The notes: a model not told the origin generated them from the sequence alone. Positions 1 to 6,523 are shown, counted from the stretch's first letter. The stretch: 6,735 nt of DNA from Xanthobacteraceae bacterium (GCA_030040825.1 JASHSY010000110.1:1-6735), one strand, 5' to 3'. Program-made: numbers and translations.

Positions 1-23
1 TCATGTTTGCAGGGGTGCATTGA
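1..23 (+). CDS. nuoL: C-terminal end of NADH-quinone oxidoreductase subunit L (partial)
   Basis: Only the last few codons lie in the window. One frame reads Met-Phe-Ala-Gly-Val-His and stops at the TGA at 21-23, which shares its A with the ATG of the next gene (TGATG). The assignment to nuoL rests almost entirely on context: in bacterial complex I operons nuoL directly precedes nuoM, and the one-base stop/start overlap is the kind of junction seen twice more downstream here. NuoL would be the largest antiporter-like proton-pumping subunit, with the long lateral helix. The visible residues are too few to confirm the family from sequence alone. Confidence 0.5.
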
Positions 24-1525
24 TGACGAGCTGGCCCATCCTGTCCGTCGTCACCTTCCTGCCGATCGTCGGCGCGTTGTTCATTGCTAGCCTGCGCGAC
101 GACGAATCCGGTGTGCGCAACGCACGCTGGGTCGCGTTGTGGACCACCCTCATTACATTTGTCATCTCCTTGATCCTTATCTGGCGTTTCGACCCGGCCT
201 CGGCCGATTTCCAATTCGTGGAAAAGCGCCCTTGGCTTGGCGGTGCCATCACCTATTCGATGGGCGTCGACGGTATTTCACTGCCGTTCGTGATCCTGAC
301 CACCGCGCTGATGCCGATTTCCATCCTGGCGAGCTGGACCGCGATCCAGAATCGCGTGCGTGCCTACATGATCGCCTTTCTCGTCCTCGAGACCCTGATG
401 GTCGGCACCTTCTGCGCGCTCGATCTGGTGCTGTTCTACCTATTCTTCGAGGGCGGTCTCATTCCGATGTTCCTGATCATCGGCGTGTGGGGCGGCCCGC
501 GCCGGGTGTACGCGAGCTTCAAGTTCTTCCTCTACACCTTCGCCGGCTCGGTCCTGATGCTGCTCGCCATCATGGCAATGTACTGGCAAGCCGGAACTAG
601 CGACATCCCGGCGCTGCTGCACCATGCGTTCCCGCGAAGCTTGCAGACCTGGGCTTGGTTTGCCTTCCTCGCGTCGTTTGCCGTGAAAATGCCGATGTGG
701 CCGGTCCACACTTGGCTGCCTGACGCCCATGTAGAAGCCCCGACCGCCGGTTCGGTCATCCTCGCCGCTATCCTGTTGAAGATGGGCGGCTACGGATTCC
801 TTCGTTTCTCGCTGCCGATGTTCCCACACGCCTCGCTCGAACTGGCGCCGCTGATTTACGCGTTGTCGGTCATCGCCATCGTCTACACCTCACTGGTGGC
901 GTTGATGCAGGAGGACGTGAAGAAACTGATCGCTTATTCCTCAGTGGCGCATATGGGCTTCGTCACCATGGGGCTATTCGCCATGACCGCGCAGGGTGTC
1001 GCCGGCGGCATCTTTCAGATGATCTCGCACGGTATCGTCTCAGCCGCTTTATTCCTTTGCGTCGGCGTCATTTACGACCGCATGCATACACGCGAGATCG
1101 CCGCGTATGGCGGCTTGGTCAATCGCATGCCGATCTACGCTTTCGCTTTCATGTTGTTCACGCTTGCCAATGTCGGATTGCCGGGAACCTCGGGATTTGT
1201 CGGCGAGTTTTTGACGCTGATCGGCACCTTCCGCATCAACAACTGGGTGGCCACACTAGCGACGCTCGGAACCATCTTGTCAGCCGCCTATGCGCTTTGG
1301 CTCTACCGCAAAGTGATCTTCGGCCAGCTGGAGAAGCCGAGCTTGTTCAACATCAAAGACGTAGGCTTTCGCGAGATCGTCGTATTGGCGCCGCTGGTAA
1401 TCCTGACCATTGTCTTTGGCGTCTATCCGAAGCCGGTACTCGATGTTTCGGCGGCATCGGTGACGCAGTTGATCGATAATTTTCAGCATGCGGTGTCGAA
1501 CATCCAGGCGGCGGCGGTGAGGTGA
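23..1525 (+). CDS. nuoM: NADH-quinone oxidoreductase subunit M (complex I, proton-pumping membrane subunit)
   Basis: A 500-residue polytopic inner-membrane protein of the Mrp-antiporter-like family, which forms one of the proton channels in the membrane arm of complex I. The size is normal and 14 helices are expected. Visible family marks are the helix-5 glutamate E143 in FFEGGLIPMF, the helix-7 lysine K222 followed by MPMWPVHTWLPDAHVEAPTAGS (about 223-244), K253 in ILLKMGGYG, the KKLIAYSSVAHMGF block (300-313) and the helix-12 glutamate E395 in GFVGEFL. These charged residues form the intramembrane proton path known from E. coli NuoM. I start at ATG 23; a TTG just upstream at 20 is in frame, but the ATG has AGGGG at 11-15 at good spacing and fits the TGATG overlap with the preceding gene. 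nuoN follows after 3 bases. No lesion is seen. Confidence 0.97.
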   Translation: MTSWPILSVVTFLPIVGALFIASLRDDESGVRNARWVALWTTLITFVISLILIWRFDPASADFQFVEKRPWLGGAITYSMGVDGISLPFVILTTALMPISILASWTAIQNRVRAYMIAFLVLETLMVGTFCALDLVLFYLFFEGGLIPMFLIIGVWGGPRRVYASFKFFLYTFAGSVLMLLAIMAMYWQAGTSDIPALLHHAFPRSLQTWAWFAFLASFAVKMPMWPVHTWLPDAHVEAPTAGSVILAAILLKMGGYGFLRFSLPMFPHASLELAPLIYALSVIAIVYTSLVALMQEDVKKLIAYSSVAHMGFVTMGLFAMTAQGVAGGIFQMISHGIVSAALFLCVGVIYDRMHTREIAAYGGLVNRMPIYAFAFMLFTLANVGLPGTSGFVGEFLTLIGTFRINNWVATLATLGTILSAAYALWLYRKVIFGQLEKPSLFNIKDVGFREIVVLAPLVILTIVFGVYPKPVLDVSAASVTQLIDNFQHAVSNIQAAAVR

Positions 1526-1528
1526 GGG

Positions 1529-2965
1529 ATGAGCGCCGCGCTGACTTTGACTGCAATAACTCCACTCCTGCCCGAGCTCGTACTTGCCGGCGGCGCCATG
1601 GCGCTGTTGATGTTCGGTGCGTTTCGCGGCGAGCGCACCACGACCGTTACCGACGCGCTTTCGATCGTACTGTTGGCAATCGCGGGCGTGATCGTCGTCT
1701 TATTGCCAGCCGGCAAGCTCGTCGCCTTTGACGGCAGCTTCGTGGTCGACGACTTCGCGCGTTTTCTCAAAGTCCTCGCCATTTTTGGCTCCGCGGTCGC
1801 GATCCTGATGTCGATCGACTACGACGCGCGGGAGAAGCAGCAACGGTTCGAGTATTCGGTGCTCATCGTGCTGGCCACGCTCGGCATGCTGATGCTGATT
1901 TCAGCGGCCGACCTGATCGCGCTTTACCTCGGTCTGGAATTGATGAGCCTGCCGCTCTACGTCGTTGCCGCGAGCCATCGTAGTTCGCTGCGCTCGACGG
2001 AGGCCGGGCTCAAATACTTCGTGCTCGGCGCGTTGTCGTCCGGAATGCTGCTTTACGGCGCCTCGCTGGTCTACGGATTCACCGGTACGGTGAGCTTTGC
2101 CGGCATTGCCAAATCCGCCGCCGAGTCCGGGCCGGGTTTGATCTTCGGGCTGGTGTTCCTGTTTGCCGGCTTCTGCTTCAAGGTTTCGGCCGTACCGTTC
2201 CACATGTGGACGCCGGACGTCTACGAGGGCGCACCAACGCCGGTGACGGCGTTTTTCGCTGCCGCGCCCAAGGTGGCCGGCATCGCCATGTTCGTGCGTG
2301 CCTCGGTCGCGGCTTTTCCGGGCATCACCGCTCAATGGCAGGAGATCGTTGCCTTCGTTTCCATCGCTTCGATGCTGCTCGGGTCCTTCGCCGCCATCGG
2401 CCAGCGCAACTTCAAGCGGCTGATGGCGTATTCTTCGATCGGCCATATGGGCTTTGCGCTGGTCGGGCTCGCCGCTGGTACGTTTGAAGGCGTGCAGGGC
2501 GTGCTTGTCTATATGGCGATCTATATCACCATGACGCTCGGCACCTTCGCCGTGATCCTTTCAATGCGCCGGGATGGTGGCATGGTCGAATCAATCGATC
2601 AGCTCGCGGGATTGGCGCGCACGCATCCGACCATGGCTTTTCTGCTGGCGATGCTATTGTTCTCCATGGCCGGCGTGCCGCCGCTCGCCGGTTTCTTCGC
2701 GAAATTCTACGTATTCGTCGCGGCCATCAAGGCCGGACTCTACGTACTTGCGGTCATTGGCGTGCTGGCGAGTGTGGTAGGCGCCTATTACTATCTGGCA
2801 ATCGTCAAAATCATGTATTTCGATGAACCGGCAGAACCCTTTTACCGCATGCCCAACGAGTTGAAGGTCGTGCTCGGCGCCAATGCGCTGTTCAACATCC
2901 TGTTCTGCGTCTATCCGGCGTCACTCGTGGGCATAGCGAGCGGCGCTGCTCATTCGCTGTTCTGA
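1529..2965 (+). CDS. nuoN: NADH-quinone oxidoreductase subunit N (complex I, proton-pumping membrane subunit)
   Basis: A 478-residue integral membrane protein, the third antiporter-like subunit of complex I and paralogous to NuoM. Key positions are E137 in GLELMSLPLYV, K218 in CFKVSAVPFHMWTPDVYEGAPTPV (216-239), K248 in AAPKVAG, the KRLMAYSSIGHMGF block (296-309) and K392 in GFFAKFY. K392 sits where NuoM has E395; lysine at this helix-12 site is what the NuoN family normally has, and it separates the two paralogues. The ATG at 1529 lies just after the nuoM stop, and purine-rich GGTGAGG at the end of nuoM can serve as its ribosome site. The stop TGA (2963-2965) shares its A with the birA ATG. 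Length and composition are ordinary for the family. Confidence 0.97.
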   Translation: MSAALTLTAITPLLPELVLAGGAMALLMFGAFRGERTTTVTDALSIVLLAIAGVIVVLLPAGKLVAFDGSFVVDDFARFLKVLAIFGSAVAILMSIDYDAREKQQRFEYSVLIVLATLGMLMLISAADLIALYLGLELMSLPLYVVAASHRSSLRSTEAGLKYFVLGALSSGMLLYGASLVYGFTGTVSFAGIAKSAAESGPGLIFGLVFLFAGFCFKVSAVPFHMWTPDVYEGAPTPVTAFFAAAPKVAGIAMFVRASVAAFPGITAQWQEIVAFVSIASMLLGSFAAIGQRNFKRLMAYSSIGHMGFALVGLAAGTFEGVQGVLVYMAIYITMTLGTFAVILSMRRDGGMVESIDQLAGLARTHPTMAFLLAMLLFSMAGVPPLAGFFAKFYVFVAAIKAGLYVLAVIGVLASVVGAYYYLAIVKIMYFDEPAEPFYRMPNELKVVLGANALFNILFCVYPASLVGIASGAAHSLF

Positions 2966-3828
2966 TGCATCTCGATCCCAGCGCGGTTGATGCGCAGATA
3001 GGGCTCGTTGCCCTCGGAACCGTCGGCTCGACCAACCAGGAAGCGTTCGAGCGCGCCGCACGTGGTGAAAGCAGATCCTTCTGGGTCACTGCCGAGGCGC
3101 AGACCGCAGGCCGCGGGCGGATGGGCCGCTCCTGGAACTCGGCGCCGGGTAATCTCTACGCCAGTCTTCTGCTGCGCGATCCATCGCGCTTCGAGCGCGC
3201 TCCAGAGCTTGCTTTCGTCGCCGTATTGGCGTTGCGCGACGCGATCGTCGCCGAAGCCCCGGCACTTGCCGCCGCGCTTCGATTCAAGTGGCCGAACGAT
3301 CTCCTGCTCGCCGGCGAAAAATGCGCCGGTATTCTGATCGAAGGCGAAGTCGATGCGAAAAGAATCGCTACCGTCGTGATCGGCATTGGCGTCAATTGCG
3401 CGCACCATCCGCCGATGGCTGCAGCGATTGACGGCGCGACACCAACGCCGGCGCGGCCGTTGCCGTTCGGCGCCCACGGGGTGCTGTTCCCGGCCACCGA
3501 TCTGCATGCGCACGGAGTCGAAATCGCGCCGCAACAATTGTTCACGCGACTTACGGCAACGATGTGCACGCGGATCGCACAATGGAACCGCGGCAATGGC
3601 TTTATCGCCATCCTCGGCGATTGGTTGACCGGGGCGAGCGGGCTTGGCGAGGATATTCACGTCCGCCAAGGCAGTGAGGACAAGGTGGGGCGCTTTGTCG
3701 GCCTCGACCAGGCGGGACGCCTCGTTCTCGAACTGGCCGGCGGCCGCATGGAGAAAATCGCAGCGGGCGACGTGTTCCCGTTCACGCTTCACGGCGGGCG
3801 GAGAATTCCGGGCCCGCGGGTGAAGTGA
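2965..3828 (+). CDS. birA: Biotin-[acetyl-CoA-carboxylase] ligase, single-function type lacking the repressor domain
   Basis: Joins biotin, through biotinyl-5'-AMP, to the acceptor lysine of biotin carboxyl carrier domains. The catalytic fold begins almost at residue 1: GSTNQEAF (21-28), the adenylate-binding loop GRGRMGRSW (49-57, R52 matching E. coli R118), FKWPNDLLL (107-115), K119 in EKCAGILIEGE (matching E. coli K183) and VVIGIGVNC (137-145). A small C-terminal SH3-like domain follows (about 235-273). No N-terminal winged helix is present, so it should not act as a biotin-operon repressor. At 287 residues it is slightly long for this class, because VNC and FPATDL (175-180) are separated by roughly 20 extra Ala/Pro/Gly-rich residues (about 151-172). 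It starts within the nuoN stop (TGATG) and ends within the rnj start (TGATG), so it is probably translationally coupled to both neighbours. Confidence 0.95.
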   Translation: MHLDPSAVDAQIGLVALGTVGSTNQEAFERAARGESRSFWVTAEAQTAGRGRMGRSWNSAPGNLYASLLLRDPSRFERAPELAFVAVLALRDAIVAEAPALAAALRFKWPNDLLLAGEKCAGILIEGEVDAKRIATVVIGIGVNCAHHPPMAAAIDGATPTPARPLPFGAHGVLFPATDLHAHGVEIAPQQLFTRLTATMCTRIAQWNRGNGFIAILGDWLTGASGLGEDIHVRQGSEDKVGRFVGLDQAGRLVLELAGGRMEKIAAGDVFPFTLHGGRRIPGPRVK

Positions 3829-5495
3829 TGGCGCAAAGCGAGCTTGTGTTCGCGCCGCTTGGCGGCATCGGCGAGATCGGGATGAACCTCTCGATTTATG
3901 GGCTTGCCGGTGTGCAGGGGCGCAAATGGCTGATGGTCGATTGCGGCGTGTCATTTGCGGCCGAGGAACATCTGCCGGGCATCGACCTGATTCTGCCGGA
4001 TATCCGTTATCTGATCGAGGAACGGCGCAACATCGTCGGCCTAGTACTCACCCATGCCCACGAAGACCACATGGGCGCGCTAATCGATCTGTGGCCGCGG
4101 CTCAAGGTGCCGCTTTACGCCACGCCATTTGCAGCCGCCTTGTTCGAGGCCCGCCGGCAGTCCGAACCCGGCGCGCCGGAAATTCCGGTGAATGTCGTGC
4201 CGCCCGGCGGTCATATTGCGCTCGGACCATTCGAAGTCGATTTCATCAACGTCGCCCATTCGATCCCGGAATCAAATGCGCTCGCCATCCGCACGCCGCT
4301 TGGCACCGTGCTGCACACCGGCGACTGGAAGATCGATCCGACCCCGCTTCTCGGCGCGCCGACCGATCAAACGAAGCTCTCCGCACTCGGCGATCAGGGT
4401 GTGCTGGCGCTGATTGGTGATTCCACCAATGCAGTGCGCGACGGTCGCTCGCCCTCGGAAGCCGATGTGGCAAAGACGCTGGCTGAGCTTATCCGCACCG
4501 CGCCGGCCCGCGTCGCAGTCACCACGTTTGCCTCTCATGTCGGCCGCATCCGCGCCGTCGCCGACGCCGCCCGCGCCGCCGGCCGCGAAGTCGTGCTGGT
4601 CGGCCGCGCCATGGAGCGCGTCGCCCAGGTCGCCCGTGAAACCGGCTATCTCGACGGCGTGCAAGATTTCCGCGAGTTGCAAAGTTATGGCTATTTGCCG
4701 CCTGACAAGGTGTTGGCGCTGTGCACCGGCAGTCAGGGCGAGCCGCGTGCGGCGCTTTCGCGGATCGCCGAGGATGAGCACCCGGAGGTCACACTCACGC
4801 GAGGCGATCGGGTCATCTTTTCCTCGCGAACCATCCCCGGCAACGAGAAGGCGGTGGCACGCGTCATCAATGGTCTGGTGATGCAGGGCATCGAGGTCAT
4901 CACCGACCGTACCCATCTTGTCCACGTCTCCGGCCATCCGCGCCGCGACGAACTTTTGGATATGATCGGCTGGGTGCGGCCGCAAATTCTCATTCCGGCG
5001 CACGGTGAAGCTTTGCATCTGGCCGAACACGCCAAACTCGCGCGCAGCGCAGGGGTGCCGGATGTGCTGGTCTGCCGCAACGGCGATCTGGTCAGGCTCG
5101 CCCCCGGCAAAGCCGAGATCATCGACGAGGTGCCGTCGGGCCGCCTCTATAAGGACGGCGCGCTTTTGATTGACGCCGAAGCAAGCACGGTTGCCGCCCG
5201 CCGGCGCCTGAGCTTTTCCGGCGTAGTGTCAGTTGCGCTCGCCGTGGACGAGAAGGGTGTGCTGCTGGCGGACCCCGAAGTCGAGCTGATCGGCATTCCG
5301 GATACTGACGCCGGCGGCCGACCGATGGCCGACATCGCCCGCGAAGCGATTGACGAAGCGTGGCAAACATTGCCAAAGCCGCGCCGGCGCGATCCCGCAG
5401 AGGTGGCGGAAGCGGTGCGGCGCGCCGTGCGCGGCGCGATTGCCAGCCGCTGGAACAAAAAGCCAATCTGCCACGTCCACGTGGTCACCGTATAA
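3828..5495 (+). CDS. rnj: Ribonuclease J (metallo-beta-lactamase/beta-CASP exo-/endoribonuclease)
   Basis: A 555-residue cytoplasmic zinc-dependent nuclease for 5'-to-3' and endonucleolytic RNA maturation and decay; in Alphaproteobacteria RNase J works alongside RNase E, for example in rRNA 5'-end trimming. The N-terminal beta-lactamase core has LGGIGEIGMN (11-20), the metal motif HAHEDH (76-81), H144 in NVAHSIPES and D166 in HTGDW. The beta-CASP insert includes GDST (198-201), FASHVGR (234-240) and GSQGEP (301-306), then VHVSGHPRRDEL (365-376, H370) and IPAHGE (389-394, H392) return to the core. A C-terminal alpha/beta domain (about 455-555) ends the protein; all metal ligands are intact. 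ATG 3828 is preferred because homologues begin close to it and it makes the TGATG overlap with birA; an in-frame GTG at 3825 would add one residue. Confidence 0.96.
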   Translation: MAQSELVFAPLGGIGEIGMNLSIYGLAGVQGRKWLMVDCGVSFAAEEHLPGIDLILPDIRYLIEERRNIVGLVLTHAHEDHMGALIDLWPRLKVPLYATPFAAALFEARRQSEPGAPEIPVNVVPPGGHIALGPFEVDFINVAHSIPESNALAIRTPLGTVLHTGDWKIDPTPLLGAPTDQTKLSALGDQGVLALIGDSTNAVRDGRSPSEADVAKTLAELIRTAPARVAVTTFASHVGRIRAVADAARAAGREVVLVGRAMERVAQVARETGYLDGVQDFRELQSYGYLPPDKVLALCTGSQGEPRAALSRIAEDEHPEVTLTRGDRVIFSSRTIPGNEKAVARVINGLVMQGIEVITDRTHLVHVSGHPRRDELLDMIGWVRPQILIPAHGEALHLAEHAKLARSAGVPDVLVCRNGDLVRLAPGKAEIIDEVPSGRLYKDGALLIDAEASTVAARRRLSFSGVVSVALAVDEKGVLLADPEVELIGIPDTDAGGRPMADIAREAIDEAWQTLPKPRRRDPAEVAEAVRRAVRGAIASRWNKKPICHVHVVTV

Positions 5496-5519
5496 ATGTA
5501 TGATGCCGTCGCTGGACTT

Positions 5520-5525
5520 GAGGAG
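5520..5525 (+). promoter_or_regulatory. Shine-Dalgarno for the GTG-started mce gene
   Basis: GAGGAG lies 9 bases before the GTG at 5535. It supports GTG as the true start: the protein read from there begins with the strand that carries the first metal-binding histidine (H7), and no in-frame ATG nearby would keep that histidine. Confidence 0.75.
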
Positions 5526-5534
5526 TGAACGACC

Positions 5535-5939
5535 GTGATCGGCAGGCTAAACCATGTGGCGATCGCCGTGCGTGACATCGGCAAAGCCGCATCGCTTTAT
5601 CGCGACGTGCTCGGGGCGGAGGTTTCCACCGCCGTGCCGCAACCGGACCATGGCGTAACCACGGTGTTCATCACCCTGCCCAACACCAAGATCGAGCTGC
5701 TTGAGCCGCTCGGCGAGAATTCGCCGATCGCAAAATTCCTCGAACGTAATCCGGACGGCGGCATGCACCACGTCTGCTACGAGGTGGAAGATATCCGCGC
5801 TGCCAGGGATTCGCTGAGGCAGCGTGGCGCGCGCGTCCTCGGCGACGGCGAGCCGAGGATCGGCGCACACGGCAAGCCGGTCCTGTTTCTGCATCCAAAG
5901 GATTTTTCCGGGACGTTGGTGGAATTGGAGCAGCGCTGA
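5535..5939 (+). CDS. mce: Methylmalonyl-CoA epimerase
   Basis: Interconverts (S)- and (R)-methylmalonyl-CoA, the step between biotin-dependent propionyl-CoA carboxylase and B12-dependent methylmalonyl-CoA mutase in propionate, odd-chain and branched-chain catabolism. The 134-residue length is typical of this small vicinal-oxygen-chelate enzyme. Two paired beta-alpha-beta-beta-beta modules are visible: LNHVAIAVRDIGKAASLYRD (5-24) and GMHHVCYEVEDIRAARDSL (76-94). Likely metal ligands, by comparison with the Propionibacterium enzyme, are H7, E54 (KIELLEP), H79 and E130 (LVELEQ). LFLHPKDFSGTLVELE near the end is characteristic of the family and distinguishes it from generic glyoxalase-fold proteins. 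It starts at GTG, 39 bases after rnj, with a good GAGGAG site. A distant member of the glyoxalase family is the only real alternative, and less likely. Confidence 0.93.
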   Translation: MIGRLNHVAIAVRDIGKAASLYRDVLGAEVSTAVPQPDHGVTTVFITLPNTKIELLEPLGENSPIAKFLERNPDGGMHHVCYEVEDIRAARDSLRQRGARVLGDGEPRIGAHGKPVLFLHPKDFSGTLVELEQR

Positions 5940-6002
5940 AACATAATCTGGAGAAGTAGGCCCCGGGTTTCCGAAACGACTATGCTCCGCTAAAGAGGCA
6001 AC

Positions 6003-6272
6003 ATGCCGATTTCCACAAGTCTCGCCATCTATTTTATAATCTGGTGGGTTGTGCTGTTCATGGTGCTGCCGTGGGGGGTCCGCAGCCAGCATGAAAGCGG
6101 CAGCGATATGCCCCCGGGCACCGACCCGGGCGCTCCGGCGGTGCCGCACTTACGGCGCAAGCTCGTTTGGACCACGCTCGTCGCGGCGGTGATATTTGCC
6201 GGCTTTTATTTCGTCTATGTCGAGCATCTGGTGACGCTCGACGGCCTCGTAAGGCCGCTTACGAGGCAATAA
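6003..6272 (+). CDS. DUF1467 family small inner-membrane protein
   Basis: An 89-residue protein with two hydrophobic segments at about 6-24 and 54-72, joined by a hydrophilic loop with SQHESGSDMPPGTDPGAPAVP. The pattern AIYFIIWW...LPWGVRSQ followed by PGTDPGAP and a basic residue pair before the second helix matches the alphaproteobacterial DUF1467 family as I know it. Its function is unknown; I infer only that it lies in the inner membrane. It sits between mce and proS, an order I recall from many alphaproteobacteria. AAGAGG at 5993-5998 is its ribosome site, 4 bases before the ATG, closer than ideal. The 3' end, including the last codons, is folded into a perfect hairpin (6244-6267), and the TAA stop comes directly after it. 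Confidence 0.88.
   Translation: MPISTSLAIYFIIWWVVLFMVLPWGVRSQHESGSDMPPGTDPGAPAVPHLRRKLVWTTLVAAVIFAGFYFVYVEHLVTLDGLVRPLTRQ
6244..6267 (+). repeat. Perfect 10-bp inverted repeat (hairpin) over the DUF1467 3' end
   Basis: Arms GCCTCGTAAG (6244-6253) and CTTACGAGGC (6258-6267) are exact reverse complements around a four-base GCCG loop. The hairpin lies inside the last codons of the gene, two bases before the stop codon. No T-run follows on either strand, so it is not a classical intrinsic terminator. It may protect the mRNA 3' end, help termination together with the next hairpin, or be incidental to the coding sequence. The perfect 10-bp match is seen directly; its role is inference. Confidence 0.7.
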
Positions 6273-6448
6273 TGCGCGAAGTCAGACGCACAAAAAATAG
6301 CAGGGCCAAAGCCCTGCTGGAGACTTTTAATCCGATCGTTTATCCGCACTTACGCGAGCATGAGGCCGTGCGGCTGTCGGCAGCGTTGATCTCGCGCCGT
6401 AGGACTATCCTCCCAAGACTCGGACCGCCTCCCGGGAACCACGAGTGA
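6272..6448 (+). CDS. Doubtful 58-residue ORF overlapping the DUF1467 stop
   Basis: An ATG overlaps the DUF1467 TAA stop (TAATG), with ACGAGG 5 bases upstream, and opens a 58-codon frame ending in TGA at 6446-6448. The product would be strongly basic (MREVRRTKNSRAKALLE at the start, several further Arg, Pro/Gly-rich end) with no signal peptide or membrane segment, and I recognise no family. Against it: the ribosome site lies in the 3' arm of a 10-bp hairpin, a terminator-like hairpin lies inside the frame, and hand counting gives roughly 65 percent G or C at third positions with rare AGA, AGG and TTA codons, which looks unlike the neighbouring genes. The stop/start overlap is its only real support. 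Confidence 0.2.
   Translation: MREVRRTKNSRAKALLETFNPIVYPHLREHEAVRLSAALISRRRTILPRLGPPPGNHE
6292..6318 (-). terminator. Intrinsic terminator, best read on the minus strand (possibly bidirectional)
   Basis: AGCAGGGC (6299-6306) and GCCCTGCT (6311-6318) form a perfect GC-rich 8-bp stem with a 4-base loop. Read on the minus strand the stem is followed by A and then six T (6297-6292), the textbook form of a Rho-independent terminator. Read on the plus strand the nearest T-run is TTTT at 6325-6328, too far from the stem for an efficient terminator, although the hairpin could still end the nuo-to-DUF1467 transcript, helped by the hairpin just upstream. No obvious minus-strand gene feeds into it, which makes it notable. 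Confidence 0.65.
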
Positions 6449-6512
6449 AGGTATCGGGCTCCAGGATCGGGTAGCCGTTGGTACTTGATCTTTTTCCCGA
6501 TGTCATCAGCAT
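6405..6512 (-). CDS. Possible 35-residue small ORF of unknown function on the minus strand
   Basis: An ATG at 6512 preceded by GGGAGG (6523-6518) at 5-base spacing opens a 35-codon frame, MLMTSGKRSSTNGYPILEP and onwards, ending in LGG and a TAG at 6407-6405. The same frame extends upstream to an ATG at 6626 (73 residues), but that start has no clear ribosome site and the extension runs through the A/T-rich island. The product is hydrophilic, has no membrane segment and matches no family I know. The minus-strand terminator lies about 87 bases after the stop, so the ORF could sit in a short transcript of its own, or be a decayed gene or a chance frame within an RNA. Confidence 0.25.
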   Translation of the reverse strand: MLMTSGKRSSTNGYPILEPDTFTRGSREAVRVLGG

Positions 6513-6515
6513 AAC
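6485..6515 (+). promoter_or_regulatory. Weak candidate promoter for proS
   Basis: TTGATC (6485-6490) and CATAAC (6510-6515) each match four of six bases of the housekeeping -35 and -10 consensus, but the spacer is 19 bases, longer than ideal. It would give a proS leader of roughly 125 bases. Some promoter in this gap is expected if the upstream hairpins end the nuo transcript; this particular assignment is a guess. Confidence 0.15.
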
Positions 6516-6517
6516 TG

Positions 6518-6523
6518 CCTCCC
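6518..6523 (-). promoter_or_regulatory. Shine-Dalgarno-like GGGAGG before the minus-strand small ORF
   Basis: GGGAGG on the minus strand lies 5 bases before the ATG at 6512. It is the main reason to prefer that start over ATG 6525 (a different frame) or ATG 6626. The same hexamer occurs twice more in this gap without a following start codon, so the match may be coincidental. Confidence 0.3.

Noticed and set aside
3825..3830. GTG at 3825 as the rnj start instead of ATG 3828
   Set aside because: It would add a single residue and a 4-base overlap. ATG is the stronger start codon and gives the same TGATG junction found elsewhere in this operon.
2950..3954. A 334-codon open frame on the minus strand opposite birA and the start of rnj
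   Set aside because: It is antisense to a clearly functional birA, is very rich in Arg, Ala and His, has no recognisable domain, and is the kind of shadow frame GC-rich codon bias produces.
4272..5030. A 252-codon open frame on the minus strand opposite rnj
   Set aside because: It lies wholly within the RNase J gene, has no family resemblance, and its length is explained by the third-position GC bias of the sense strand.
5940..6002. Terminator or promoter between mce and the DUF1467 gene
   Set aside because: I found only a tiny GTTT/AAAC pairing with a three-base loop and no T-run, and no convincing -35/-10 pair. The 63-base gap is compatible with one transcript.
6144..6354. Direct repeat CCGCACTTACG at 6144-6154 and 6344-6354, exactly 200 bases apart
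   Set aside because: Only 11 bases, one copy inside the DUF1467 coding region, with no flanking similarity or mobile-element features. Probably chance.
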